A DNA stretch of 54,824 nt from a virus. Under the pieces are notes generated by a model. That model was not told the origin of the DNA. It ran no database searches and saw only the letters and a program-made list of their open reading frames with translations. The stretch lies in the IMG/VR virus record IMGVR_UViG_3300032240_002260, positions 1-54,824 of that record. The stretch is one strand, 5' to 3'. A program made the position numbers and the translations under genes. Below, piece after piece: positions 41,655 through 48,917 of this stretch (position 1 is its first letter; every line of letters begins with the position of its first letter).

Positions 41655-42035
41655 ATGGAACAGAGTAAGATAAAAGTAACAAAGAGGCACGCTAATAAGA
41701 TATTTGAATGGTGTGTTAAAACCTATGGTAAATCTAAGTACAATAAGATTGTTCCTGAGATCGAGTATCGTAAAGGAGATCATACTACAGAAGAATGTTC
41801 TGCATTCTATGATGAAATAGAAGGGATTATTTTTATAGACAAAGATCAGAATGACACATTAGAGGAGTTGGCAAATACAATTATCCATGAGTACACTCAC
41901 TACAAACAAAATATGAAACACTATCAGATACTCAGTTTGTATTTGACTGAAGATAAAAATCCTATGGAATTAGAAGCAGAGCAGATTGCAGAAAAAGATA
42001 CAAAAAAATGTTTATCTGAAGTGTTTAATATGTAG
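41655..42035 (+). CDS. HExxH zinc metallopeptidase-like protein 2
   Basis: A 126-residue protein with IIHEYTHYKQ (H78, E79, H82) and ELEAEQIAEKD (about 105-115) as probable third-ligand helix, resembling SprT/ImmA-type minimal metallopeptidases. The ATG at 41655 follows the previous stop by 1 nt. Two adjacent but dissimilar metallopeptidases suggest a shared process such as remodelling host proteins. Confidence 0.75.
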   Translation: MEQSKIKVTKRHANKIFEWCVKTYGKSKYNKIVPEIEYRKGDHTTEECSAFYDEIEGIIFIDKDQNDTLEELANTIIHEYTHYKQNMKHYQILSLYLTEDKNPMELEAEQIAEKDTKKCLSEVFNM

Positions 42036-42084
42036 TTCTTTCAAGTAACTAAATATTTATTGTTATATTAAAATTGTACTCTAG

Positions 42085-42375
42085 ATGGAACTACTTCAGA
42101 CTGTAAATACTCTTGACATACAAGATTATACTTTACAATATGGGGTTTTGGGAATTTTGGCTTTTGTTCTTGGATATTTTGCTTATATTCAATATAAAAG
42201 ACTCGTTAAAAAAAATGACGATTTAGAACAAAAAGTAGATAGACTACAAGAAGAAATGATGTCAATCTTAATTGAAGAAAGAGACAGACTAGCAGAATTA
42301 ATTAAAGAAAATAGTAACGCATTAAAAGAATTGCAGCAAACAATATTAAAGTACATGATTAAAAAAAGCGATTGA
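42085..42375 (+). CDS. Single-pass membrane protein with charged coiled coil
   Basis: A 96-residue protein: membrane helix at about residues 18-38 (YGVLGILAFVLGYFAYI) then a long, highly charged coiled coil. Layout is like BhlA/UviB-type holins but also like other membrane-anchored regulators. Overlaps the next gene by 1 nt. It is far from the endolysin, so a lysis role is only a possibility. Confidence 0.58.
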   Translation: MELLQTVNTLDIQDYTLQYGVLGILAFVLGYFAYIQYKRLVKKNDDLEQKVDRLQEEMMSILIEERDRLAELIKENSNALKELQQTILKYMIKKSD

Positions 42376-42686
42376 TGAATTTAAGTAGATTCTCTTTAGG
42401 AAAAATGGGAGATGCATTAATAAAAGCTGCTGAAGCTAAAGCCCATTTTGATGACAGAGAAAAACTTAAAACATCGGATCAACAGAAGATCGAGACTTTA
42501 AAGAATATACTCACAGAAGAATATAAATTCCTTAGTAAGAATAAAAACAAACATCAACAATACGCTATAAGATTTGATGTAGTAGAAAAACATGTTGAGT
42601 ATATAAAGAAACTACAAAGTAAGAAGATACTAGAAAATTCAGACAGGGAGATTATAGAAAAGCTCCTAAATAAGTACTCTAAATAA
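42375..42686 (+). CDS. Helical hypothetical protein
   Basis: A 103-residue Lys/Glu-rich helical protein from the ATG at 42375. Likely coupled to the membrane protein upstream. Its stop lies at the first bases of the second 190-bp module. Function unknown. Confidence 0.6.
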   Translation: MNLSRFSLGKMGDALIKAAEAKAHFDDREKLKTSDQQKIETLKNILTEEYKFLSKNKNKHQQYAIRFDVVEKHVEYIKKLQSKKILENSDREIIEKLLNKYSK

Positions 42687-42873
42687 CTAATTGATAATCA
42701 ATCAGTTAGGATTCCATTAAAAATTCTTCAATCCAGGATCAGAATCGTTAAATATTCTTCAATAAAACCTAGACTTTACTAAACAAAACAAAAAGTTTCA
42801 AAAAAATATAGAAAAAAGTGCTCTGTATCAACAATTGTTAGTATATTTACAATGTAACAAAACAATAAAGTTT
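42684..42873 (+). repeat. 190-bp promoter/leader module, copy 2 (contains palindrome copy C)
   Basis: Same length and order of blocks as 38216-38405. The 25-nt palindrome (42684-42708) is identical to copy B. Substitutions are scattered, mostly in the AT-rich middle, whereas palindrome, CTAGACTTTACTAAACAAA and promoter blocks are conserved, which points to selection on those parts. Confidence 0.85.
42814..42858 (+). promoter_or_regulatory. Two-block phage promoter, copy 2
   Basis: AAAAGTGCTCTGTAT (42814-42828), 13-nt spacer, TATATTTAC (42842-42850), then AATGTAAC (42851-42858). Drives the gene at 42874. Identical blocks and spacing as at 38346-38390. Confidence 0.7.
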
Positions 42874-43764
42874 ATGAATAATCAAATCATCTTGTCCGCT
42901 CTTAACGCCCAATTGGATATCAAAAAGGCCGAATTAAATTCTATCGAATCTACAGTATGTCAACCCGCTAGACAGTCACTCACTAGTGAAGTTCTCACGT
43001 ATCTTAAAGATAGTGTGTCTCCTTTGATCAATAAAATTTCAGCCAATGATGATCGTTTAGAAATATTCAAAGCTGCAAGTCCAAACTCAGGTTGGGGCGG
43101 TATGACTGTTTCTATACTAAGTAATTGGAGATCAGAAGATAAAAAATTATTTGCTAGAATGAATTGGTATGGTTCAAGTGCAACAGTAGAAGATCAAAAT
43201 ACTCTGATCGATGTAGAGATTTTTGGCGCAGTTGCTTCTAAACTTCACTTAATTGAACATGAGTTTATAAATAATTGGAGACCTAAGTTTATCGAGATTG
43301 ACAAAGCGCCTGATGCTATAGAGAATGAGATAATGAATATCGAACATAGCATACGCGCTACAGAGTCTCAGATCAAACAAGAAGGCATCGCTAGCTATAA
43401 GAAAGCCGGATTCGCTTGTACTATCAGTAAAGGTCTAGAAATTTCCAGAAATTGGGATGACGATAATGACACTAAATACTACTTGAAAGACTGCGATTAT
43501 CGTATTCAATTGAGGATTGGTAGATCTAAGTGGGACTATTTGTATCCAATTTCATTTAAAGTACTGAAGACTAATAACTACAAAACCACTGTAGAAGTTA
43601 ATCTTAATGATGATAGGGTTAGAGAGTATACAGTTACAGCCAAGTCATTTAATGACTTCATCGAACAAGTATATAGTTGGGAGACTAAGGGATGTCAAGA
43701 GTCTAGAACTAAGTCAACAGAAAGATTCAATAATCATTACGCTAAACAAGAGACTACTGCATAG
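42874..43764 (+). CDS. Hypothetical protein with central coiled coil
   Basis: A 296-residue protein from the ATG at 42874. N-terminal helical part, central helix (residues 150-185), and a beta-rich C-terminal half (YRIQLRIGRSKWDYLYPISF). No catalytic motif. First gene after promoter module copy 2. Function unknown. Confidence 0.68.
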   Translation: MNNQIILSALNAQLDIKKAELNSIESTVCQPARQSLTSEVLTYLKDSVSPLINKISANDDRLEIFKAASPNSGWGGMTVSILSNWRSEDKKLFARMNWYGSSATVEDQNTLIDVEIFGAVASKLHLIEHEFINNWRPKFIEIDKAPDAIENEIMNIEHSIRATESQIKQEGIASYKKAGFACTISKGLEISRNWDDDNDTKYYLKDCDYRIQLRIGRSKWDYLYPISFKVLKTNNYKTTVEVNLNDDRVREYTVTAKSFNDFIEQVYSWETKGCQESRTKSTERFNNHYAKQETTA

Positions 43765-43805
43765 TAGTTCTCTTTTCTATAATTAATTAATCTAAAATAA
43801 AAGTT

Positions 43806-44135
43806 ATGATAAAGTGTAATTTAACAATCAAAGATTGGTTCACTGCAAAGGTGACAAAGAAAGTTATTATGCCAAAGGATCCAGAGGTTGCGGCTCGTAT
43901 TCATTCAAAGAATAACCCAAATGCATCTGTAATAGTAGAATGGGCTAATCCTAGATCTATGAGACTCGCACTACTTCCATACAATATGGAGTTGGATCAA
44001 GAGTTAGTGGATGAACAAGAGATGGATGTAGACTACTTTACATCTAAATGGTATGGTAAAGTAAGTAAAGCCAAGATGCAGAAATTGCAAGAGGAAATAG
44101 AATCAGAATTTGTAACCTCAGAAATTGAAAACTAA
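43806..44135 (+). CDS. Hypothetical protein (paralog of 38406 gene)
   Basis: A 109-residue protein sharing YNME-x-D, the acidic segment and SKWYGK with the product of 38406-38768. The leader ATTAATTAATCT plus AAATAAAAGTTATG before it is nearly the same as the one at 38771-38795, further evidence for block duplication. More basic in its N-terminal half than its paralog. Confidence 0.68.
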   Translation: MIKCNLTIKDWFTAKVTKKVIMPKDPEVAARIHSKNNPNASVIVEWANPRSMRLALLPYNMELDQELVDEQEMDVDYFTSKWYGKVSKAKMQKLQEEIESEFVTSEIEN

Positions 44136-44136
44136 T

Positions 44137-44343
44137 ATGGAAAAGAAGTTTTGTAAAGTGTGTCAGAAAGAAATTCATCCTAAACGTGTAGCTCTTGGGT
44201 ATTCAACAACATGCGTAGATCATTCAACATCAGAAAGATATACGGGAATTGTAGCCGCAGGATCTAAGAATGACTTTGAAGTTCATGTTATTAAAGATCC
44301 TGAAATGGGTAAGAGACTTGTACAAATGAGTAATATTTATTAA
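44137..44343 (+). CDS. Small zinc-finger protein
   Basis: A 68-residue protein from the ATG at 44137: CKVC (C6, C9) and C26-x2-H29 make a four-ligand finger reminiscent of TraR/DksA-type phage proteins, though the long coiled coil of those is absent. Could modulate RNA polymerase; not shown. Confidence 0.6.
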   Translation: MEKKFCKVCQKEIHPKRVALGYSTTCVDHSTSERYTGIVAAGSKNDFEVHVIKDPEMGKRLVQMSNIY

Positions 44344-44353
44344 AAAGTAAAGT

Positions 44354-44635
44354 ATGAACTACATAGATCCAGTAAAATATACAAAGAGTCTTAAAAAATT
44401 AAATGAGAACGAAGATACTTTTGAGATGAGTAAATCTCAAATGGAAGAACCTCTTACTATGAGAGAAAGAATATCTGAAATGTCTCCTGATAATAAAAAG
44501 AAGTTGAAAGAATACATTAATGCAGTTAAAGAAATAAAAAAGTCTATTGAGGAATTGATCAATGGTAAAGATTCAATGGAAGAAGGTGGAAACGTGTCAA
44601 AAGATCTTTATCTATACACTACAGAAGAAGAATAA
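44354..44635 (+). CDS. Acidic helical hypothetical protein
   Basis: A 93-residue protein rich in Glu, Lys and Ser, mainly helical with likely disorder. No motif. It lies 10 nt after the zinc-finger gene. Confidence 0.6.
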   Translation: MNYIDPVKYTKSLKKLNENEDTFEMSKSQMEEPLTMRERISEMSPDNKKKLKEYINAVKEIKKSIEELINGKDSMEEGGNVSKDLYLYTTEEE

Positions 44636-44650
44636 TAAAAAACAAAGGTT

Positions 44651-44992
44651 ATGGTGAATCTATTTTATGGTATCTTCTATGGTATCATAGGACAAGTGTT
44701 GTCCTTTATACAACTTCAAGTTGGAATTAAATATGGATGGACTGAACGATTTGGTTGGGCTCTAATGTTATTAGGCCTACCAATTAGTTGGTCATTCATG
44801 AAAAGTGTTCACTACATTATCTTATCATTTGATGGTCAAGGATGGCCAGCAAGACTCCTAGGATTTGGCATAGGAGTAATTATCTTTAGTATCTTAAGTT
44901 GGTTTATATTCAAAGAAGCTATAACCTATAAGACATTTGTTTGTCTTATGCTATCATTAGCCATAATATTAGTACAAATATTCTGGAAATAA
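44651..44992 (+). CDS. Four-helix integral membrane protein
   Basis: A 113-residue protein with four hydrophobic helices (about 2-24, 34-52, 64-86, 92-112). Size and layout recall small multidrug-resistance/DMT-type half-transporters, but without their conserved Glu in helix 1. Function unknown. Confidence 0.68.
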   Translation: MVNLFYGIFYGIIGQVLSFIQLQVGIKYGWTERFGWALMLLGLPISWSFMKSVHYIILSFDGQGWPARLLGFGIGVIIFSILSWFIFKEAITYKTFVCLMLSLAIILVQIFWK

Positions 44993-45049
44993 TTTATGAA
45001 CTAGAGAGATAGTTTTTTCATTTAAATTTATTTATTTTAATTTTACCTT

Positions 45050-45211
45050 ATGACAATATTATTTGGTATCATCTTATCATTGGTATGGATTTGGATCTAT
45101 TTAGAAGTAGAAAACCATCCGCTATCAGATGATCAAGGAAACTTCCACTACAAAGAATACTTTACAATTTTTGGAATTAAGTTATTTAAAAACAAACGCA
45201 AAAACAAATAG
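45050..45211 (+). CDS. Small membrane protein
   Basis: A 53-residue peptide with an N-terminal membrane helix (residues 2-18) and a basic C-terminus (KNKRKNK). Preceded by an AT-rich 57-nt gap and followed by the next ATG after 2 nt. Function unknown. Confidence 0.5.
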   Translation: MTILFGIILSLVWIWIYLEVENHPLSDDQGNFHYKEYFTIFGIKLFKNKRKNK

Positions 45212-45213
45212 TT

Positions 45214-45471
45214 ATGCCTAGATTTTATGCAGAAGATATGGACATCGATGTAGATGAATTTCTAGAAAGCTGTTCATCTAGTGAAATTGATGAGGTCATA
45301 GATTATCTAATAGATATGGGACACATCAAACCATCTCAAAGAGAGGATTACGAAGTATTAAGTCTCCCAGAAAGAGAATTCGAAGACACTCTAAATAAAC
45401 TTCATGGTAAGTATCGATCTCTAACAAAAGCAGAAGAAGAGATCATAGCTGCAATTGCAAAAAGGTTTTAG
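45214..45471 (+). CDS. Acidic hypothetical protein
   Basis: An 85-residue acidic helical protein (AEDMDIDVDEFLESC..., LTKAEEEIIAAIAKRF). No motif. It lies 1 nt before the exported glucosaminidase-like gene. Confidence 0.6.
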   Translation: MPRFYAEDMDIDVDEFLESCSSSEIDEVIDYLIDMGHIKPSQREDYEVLSLPEREFEDTLNKLHGKYRSLTKAEEEIIAAIAKRF

Positions 45472-45472
45472 T

Positions 45473-45919
45473 ATGAAAAAATTATTATTTTTTATTTTAT
45501 TGGCCATAAGTATATCAACTAATGGTCAAGTACCAACTCACAAAGAAGTTTATACTGAGATTGTAAAAGTAGGTATTCTATATCCGGAAATAGCTTACGC
45601 TCAATCTGTATTAGAATCTGGAGCATTTAGATCTAAGCTTGCAAAGTTCAATAAGAATCTATTTGGTATGCGTATGCCAAAGTATAGAGAGACTTTAGCA
45701 ACAGGAAAGAAAAGAGGATACGCTACATATAAAAGTTGGCAGGCCAGTATAAAAGACTATAAACTATGGCAGGACTATTTGTTTAGAAAAGGAATAATGA
45801 CTGCTAGACAATTTAAGAACTATTTGAACCTAAGGTATTCAGAGACTGATAAGTACGTTGCTAAACTGAATCTTATAATCAAAGTTAATAAGATTAAATA
45901 TGAAGAAGCACAATTTTAA
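45473..45919 (+). CDS. Exported glucosaminidase-like (GH73-type) peptidoglycan hydrolase
   Basis: A 148-residue protein. Signal peptide at residues 1-19 ending ISTNGQ. Mature part: AQSVLESGAFRSKLAKFNKNLFGM (about 44-67), where the Glu in LESG is the expected catalytic acid of beta-N-acetylglucosaminidase/LYZ2 domains. Unlike the GH19 endolysin it carries its own export signal, so it reaches the periplasm without a holin. Possible roles: lysis timing, wall remodelling, or virion-related wall digestion. Confidence 0.82.
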   Translation: MKKLLFFILLAISISTNGQVPTHKEVYTEIVKVGILYPEIAYAQSVLESGAFRSKLAKFNKNLFGMRMPKYRETLATGKKRGYATYKSWQASIKDYKLWQDYLFRKGIMTARQFKNYLNLRYSETDKYVAKLNLIIKVNKIKYEEAQF

Positions 45920-45989
45920 AATAGGATTGACTGTACTATTATTTTATTTTATTATATTTTTAATTACATTTTATGCCTGGAGTTGTTGA
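45900..45989 (+). CDS. Very small membrane peptide
   Basis: A 29-residue peptide, almost entirely one hydrophobic helix (residues 8-26). It overlaps the end of the previous gene by 20 nt and the start of the next by 17 nt. Existence is uncertain; holin-like activity cannot be inferred. Confidence 0.35.
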   Translation: MKKHNFKIGLTVLLFYFIIFLITFYAWSC

Positions 45990-46137
45990 TCTAACAGATC
46001 GTATTGAAGAAATGCTTTTAGAAGTTCATGATAAAAGAAAGAAAAAAGAATATCAAGAATGGAAAAAGATCATTAATAAGTTAATTGAACAAGTGAATAA
46101 AGAGTCTAAAATAAAAATGTATAATTCAATAAAATAA
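45973..46137 (+). CDS. Small charged helical protein
   Basis: A 54-residue Lys/Glu-rich helix (MPGVVDLTDRIEEMLLEVHD...). Ends 1 nt before the next gene. Function unknown. Confidence 0.52.
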   Translation: MPGVVDLTDRIEEMLLEVHDKRKKKEYQEWKKIINKLIEQVNKESKIKMYNSIK

Positions 46138-46138
46138 T

Positions 46139-46336
46139 ATGATGTTAGAATTTGAACATCCTATACCAGTTGTAGTAGAAGGAGGCAAAGAGGGTTATGC
46201 AATATACGTATCAAATTCTGGTACTTTTGAAAATGATATTTGGTGTATAGTATTATGTGATGGAGGAATTGTTAGACACTATAGAACAGATCAAATAATT
46301 ATACATCAGAATGCTACTTTAGATCTTAAAAAGTAA
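46139..46336 (+). CDS. Small beta-rich phage protein
   Basis: A 65-residue protein: MMLEFEHPIPVVVEGGKEGYAIYVSNSG start in two strands, and CDGGIVRHYRTDQI. Probably an SH3-like barrel. Function unknown. Confidence 0.6.
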   Translation: MMLEFEHPIPVVVEGGKEGYAIYVSNSGTFENDIWCIVLCDGGIVRHYRTDQIIIHQNATLDLKK

Positions 46337-46337
46337 A

Positions 46338-46550
46338 ATGGAAAAGATAGTAAATACATATAATGTAGAATTAAAAATAGGCGACAAAATAATAATAACA
46401 AAAGATAAATTAGGTAATAAGATATTAGCAAACGTAGAAAAAGACGAAGTGTTAATTATAACAGGATTTTCTGATGATGGAAAAATAATGTATCATAATA
46501 TATCTTTAGCTTTGCCTGTAAATAGTAACATATACAAAAAAATAGAATAA
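46338..46550 (+). CDS. Small beta-rich protein
   Basis: A 70-residue protein whose pattern (ELKIGDKIIITKD, then NVEKDEVLIITGF) suggests an SH3-like or KOW-like barrel. Starts 1 nt after the previous stop. Function unknown. Confidence 0.55.
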   Translation: MEKIVNTYNVELKIGDKIIITKDKLGNKILANVEKDEVLIITGFSDDGKIMYHNISLALPVNSNIYKKIE

Positions 46551-46566
46551 AAATAAATAATAAATC

Positions 46567-46716
46567 ATGGTAGCATCAATCATTTTTTTAGTATTATTAG
46601 GAACACTAATAGGTAAGTTGGTATATGATCATCAACTTTCAAAAGAATTAAATAAAATAGAAGAATATAGTTCTATCTATGAAATAGATGAAGATCTTGA
46701 TCAAAATATTTATTAG
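46567..46716 (+). CDS. Small membrane protein
   Basis: A 49-residue peptide: one N-terminal helix (residues 3-19) and an acidic tail. Lies 3 nt before the retropepsin-like gene. Function unknown. Confidence 0.48.
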   Translation: MVASIIFLVLLGTLIGKLVYDHQLSKELNKIEEYSSIYEIDEDLDQNIY

Positions 46717-46719
46717 TAT

Positions 46720-47199
46720 ATGAAAAAGACTATACTATTTGTTTACTTAGTTTCATTAGCAGGAATATCTTCTTGCCAAACTGTAGACAATCAATTTCAA
46801 GGAGACAATAAAATAAACTTTGTAAGTTACAATAAACTTCCTATTGTAGAAGGTAAAATAAATAATAGAAAAGCGTACTTTATCCTAGATTCAGGAGCAA
46901 GTATTTCTGTACTAGATGAAACTCAATCTCGTAAATTTAATTTTGATGTTGAGGAATCATCAAGTGAAGCTGCAGGTTATGGAGGTATTGCACAATTTTC
47001 AAGTGTATACAATGCAGATCTAGAATTAGGAGGTCTACCTATGACTACTAATTTTAAAGGTCAAGATCTAACAGCTATTATAGCAACAATGGAAGCATCA
47101 GAAGGTATTACTATATCAGGTATAATTGGAAATGATATAATGAAGCCAAACAAGTTTATTATTAACTTTGCTGATGAAACAATTTCAATAGGGAAATAA
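46720..47199 (+). CDS. Retropepsin-like aspartic protease lipoprotein
   Basis: A 159-residue lipoprotein: signal at residues 1-18, lipobox ISSC with C19. The mature part is a single retropepsin-like domain: ILDSGAS (D57-S58-G59) is the catalytic Asp loop, followed by AGYGG, LELGGL and SGIIGNDIM, the usual psi-loop and helix. As in retroviral enzymes it would act as a dimer. Location is probably the periplasmic face of the outer membrane. Target unknown. Confidence 0.82.
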   Translation: MKKTILFVYLVSLAGISSCQTVDNQFQGDNKINFVSYNKLPIVEGKINNRKAYFILDSGASISVLDETQSRKFNFDVEESSSEAAGYGGIAQFSSVYNADLELGGLPMTTNFKGQDLTAIIATMEASEGITISGIIGNDIMKPNKFIINFADETISIGK

Positions 47200-47202
47200 G
47201 TT

Positions 47203-47469
47203 ATGATAAACATATTAGGTTATATTGGAGGAATCCTTTTAGGGCTATGCGGTCTTCCAGAAACATGGAGAACTATTAAAGATAAGCGTTGTCATATTGG
47301 TTGGGGATTCTTATTAATGTGGTATTTTGGTGAGATCTTTATGCTTATCTATACTTTAAAATTAAATGACATTGCCTTAATAGGTAACTATGGATTTAAT
47401 ATTTTACTTATATCAATAATGCTTTACTTTAAAATAAGAACGATCAAATGGAAAACCAAACTCCGGTAG
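47203..47469 (+). CDS. SemiSWEET/PQ-loop-like membrane protein
   Basis: An 88-residue protein with three hydrophobic helices. Helix 1 ends in GLPETWRTIKDK and is followed by WGFLLMWYFGEIFML, similar to the P-[QE] motif and second helix of SemiSWEET sugar transporters, which are about 90 residues with three helices. If true it could move small sugars. Overlaps the next gene by 22 nt. Confidence 0.6.
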   Translation: MINILGYIGGILLGLCGLPETWRTIKDKRCHIGWGFLLMWYFGEIFMLIYTLKLNDIALIGNYGFNILLISIMLYFKIRTIKWKTKLR

Positions 47470-47696
47470 AAAAAATATTTGAATGGATTGAGGAAGATAA
47501 AATTTCTGAACTAGTAGAAATTAAAGAGTGGTTCTTAATGGAAGAAGAGAAGATAGTAGAGAATGCAATCCTATACGCATTAGACGCAGACGGCCACACA
47601 GGAGAATGGAAATTAAAGTTTGCACAAGATTATATTGACAGAGTAATTAGAAAGAATCCAAACAAACAACAAAAGAAATACTTCGGAAACTTATAA
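47448..47696 (+). CDS. Small acidic hypothetical protein
   Basis: An 82-residue helical, acidic protein (VEKIFEWIEEDKI, WKLKFAQDYIDRVIRKNP). The start lies inside the previous gene. Function unknown. Confidence 0.6.
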   Translation: MENQTPVEKIFEWIEEDKISELVEIKEWFLMEEEKIVENAILYALDADGHTGEWKLKFAQDYIDRVIRKNPNKQQKKYFGNL

Positions 47697-47705
47697 AAAA
47701 TAACC

Positions 47706-48110
47706 ATGTTAAAAATAGATAAGAAGACTATTATAAGGTTTACAATTATATGCGCCCTATTAACTCAGATATCGCATGCAGCTAGTTTATTCTTTCTTAT
47801 AGGTGGAGAAGACACTACATTTGCAATAGTTATGAGTTGGATATTTGCTGTTAGTTTAGAGTCTAGTATATACATCTTTACTATGTACGGCAAAAGAAAT
47901 ACAGCAATATTTTTTGGATTAATTTCTTGGGCTATTAATATACTATACTATTGGTTCGAAGTGGGATTCACACAGAAGTTTGTAGCCATGAATATAATAA
48001 GTCCTATAATTCCAATTACGATATATTATTATTCTGAACTTATACAGCAAGAGAAGAGGGTAAGAATAAGAAACACTAAAAAAAATACAAAATATTTTGG
48101 TACTCTATAA
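47706..48110 (+). CDS. Four-helix integral membrane protein
   Basis: A 134-residue membrane protein with helices at about 10-32, 39-59, 66-86 and 90-110 and a basic, soluble C-terminus. Similar small membrane proteins recur in Bacteroidota phages; function unknown. Confidence 0.65.
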   Translation: MLKIDKKTIIRFTIICALLTQISHAASLFFLIGGEDTTFAIVMSWIFAVSLESSIYIFTMYGKRNTAIFFGLISWAINILYYWFEVGFTQKFVAMNIISPIIPITIYYYSELIQQEKRVRIRNTKKNTKYFGTL

Positions 48111-48119
48111 AATCATTAT

Positions 48120-48326
48120 ATGAATCCAAAAGAAAGAGCTTTATTTATAAGACAGAAGTACGGTGAAAAAGCAGAAGATGTAGTCTCAGATGTTTTAAGC
48201 CATCTAGATAAAAATGATCCTGATGTCAAGTATTGGGAACAAGTAAAGAAAGAACTGTCTACCCAACCACTACCTGCTGAACCTACAGTTCACTATCTGA
48301 GTGAGTTTATAAGAATAATCATGTAA
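48120..48326 (+). CDS. Small helical protein, distant member of the QEKAKEL family
   Basis: A 68-residue protein. PKERALFIRQKYGEKA, and VKYWEQVKKEL at about residues 36-46 resemble the QEKAKEL...YWxEVKxELEKL proteins at 48618, 53663 and 53875. Function unknown. Confidence 0.58.
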   Translation: MNPKERALFIRQKYGEKAEDVVSDVLSHLDKNDPDVKYWEQVKKELSTQPLPAEPTVHYLSEFIRIIM

Positions 48327-48336
48327 AAAATAAAGT

Positions 48337-48621
48337 ATGAATATAAAGAAACTAATTGCTAAATGGCTCAAGATCACAGAGGCCGATGTTATAGCTAATA
48401 ACTTGGATTACATACCTAAAAAGTTTGGTGAATCAAGATCAGTTGAGTACGAATTTAAAGGATTGGCTGATGTGTTCTGTAAAGTAACCAAATGGTCTAA
48501 TGGTGAAGGATACGACATCAGCTTTGAAACAGACAAGCTTAGTAAGAGAATAGAACTGCACGTTGAAGAATTAGATACCTTATTCTATTGTTTGAACGAT
48601 CTAAAACATTTTGATCTATGA
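48337..48621 (+). CDS. Hypothetical protein
   Basis: A 94-residue alpha/beta protein (FKGLADVFCKVTKWSNGEGYDISFE). Overlaps the next gene by 4 nt (ATGA). Similar small proteins are frequent in Bacteroidota phages; function unknown. Confidence 0.6.
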   Translation: MNIKKLIAKWLKITEADVIANNLDYIPKKFGESRSVEYEFKGLADVFCKVTKWSNGEGYDISFETDKLSKRIELHVEELDTLFYCLNDLKHFDL

Positions 48622-48833
48622 CACCACAAGAGAAAGCTAAAGAAATATTTGATCGAATGTACGAAGCAATCCCTGCACATCCTGAAGGCGGAAGTATTGA
48701 ATATGACGCTGCAAAAGAATGTGCCTTAATAGCTGTGGATGAGATATTAGAGGATAGAAAGCAAATAGACGGAATGAGAGTAATAAATGATCCATATTGG
48801 TTGGAAGTGAAAAACGAAATAGAGAAATTGTGA
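48618..48833 (+). CDS. Small QEKAKEL-family protein
   Basis: A 71-residue protein: TPQEKAKEIFDRMYEA, then AAKECALIAVDEIL, and YWLEVKNEIEKL at the C-terminus. Same architecture as the products of 53663-53878 and 53875-54090. A helical family typical of Bacteroidota phages, of unknown role. Confidence 0.68.
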   Translation: MTPQEKAKEIFDRMYEAIPAHPEGGSIEYDAAKECALIAVDEILEDRKQIDGMRVINDPYWLEVKNEIEKL

Positions 48834-48856
48834 TAATAAAGTAAAAAGTGAAGTAA

Positions 48857-48888
48857 TTATTCGATATATCTTAGAGCAAATATATTTA
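48857..48888 (+). promoter_or_regulatory. Candidate promoter of the T9SS-cargo gene
   Basis: TATATTTA at 48881-48888 with TTA at 48857-48859, 21-nt spacer, 29 nt upstream of the ATG at 48918. The boxes are imperfect, so confidence is limited. Confidence 0.4.
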
Positions 48889-48917
48889 TATAATATTATT
48901 TGATCAATTAATAAGGT

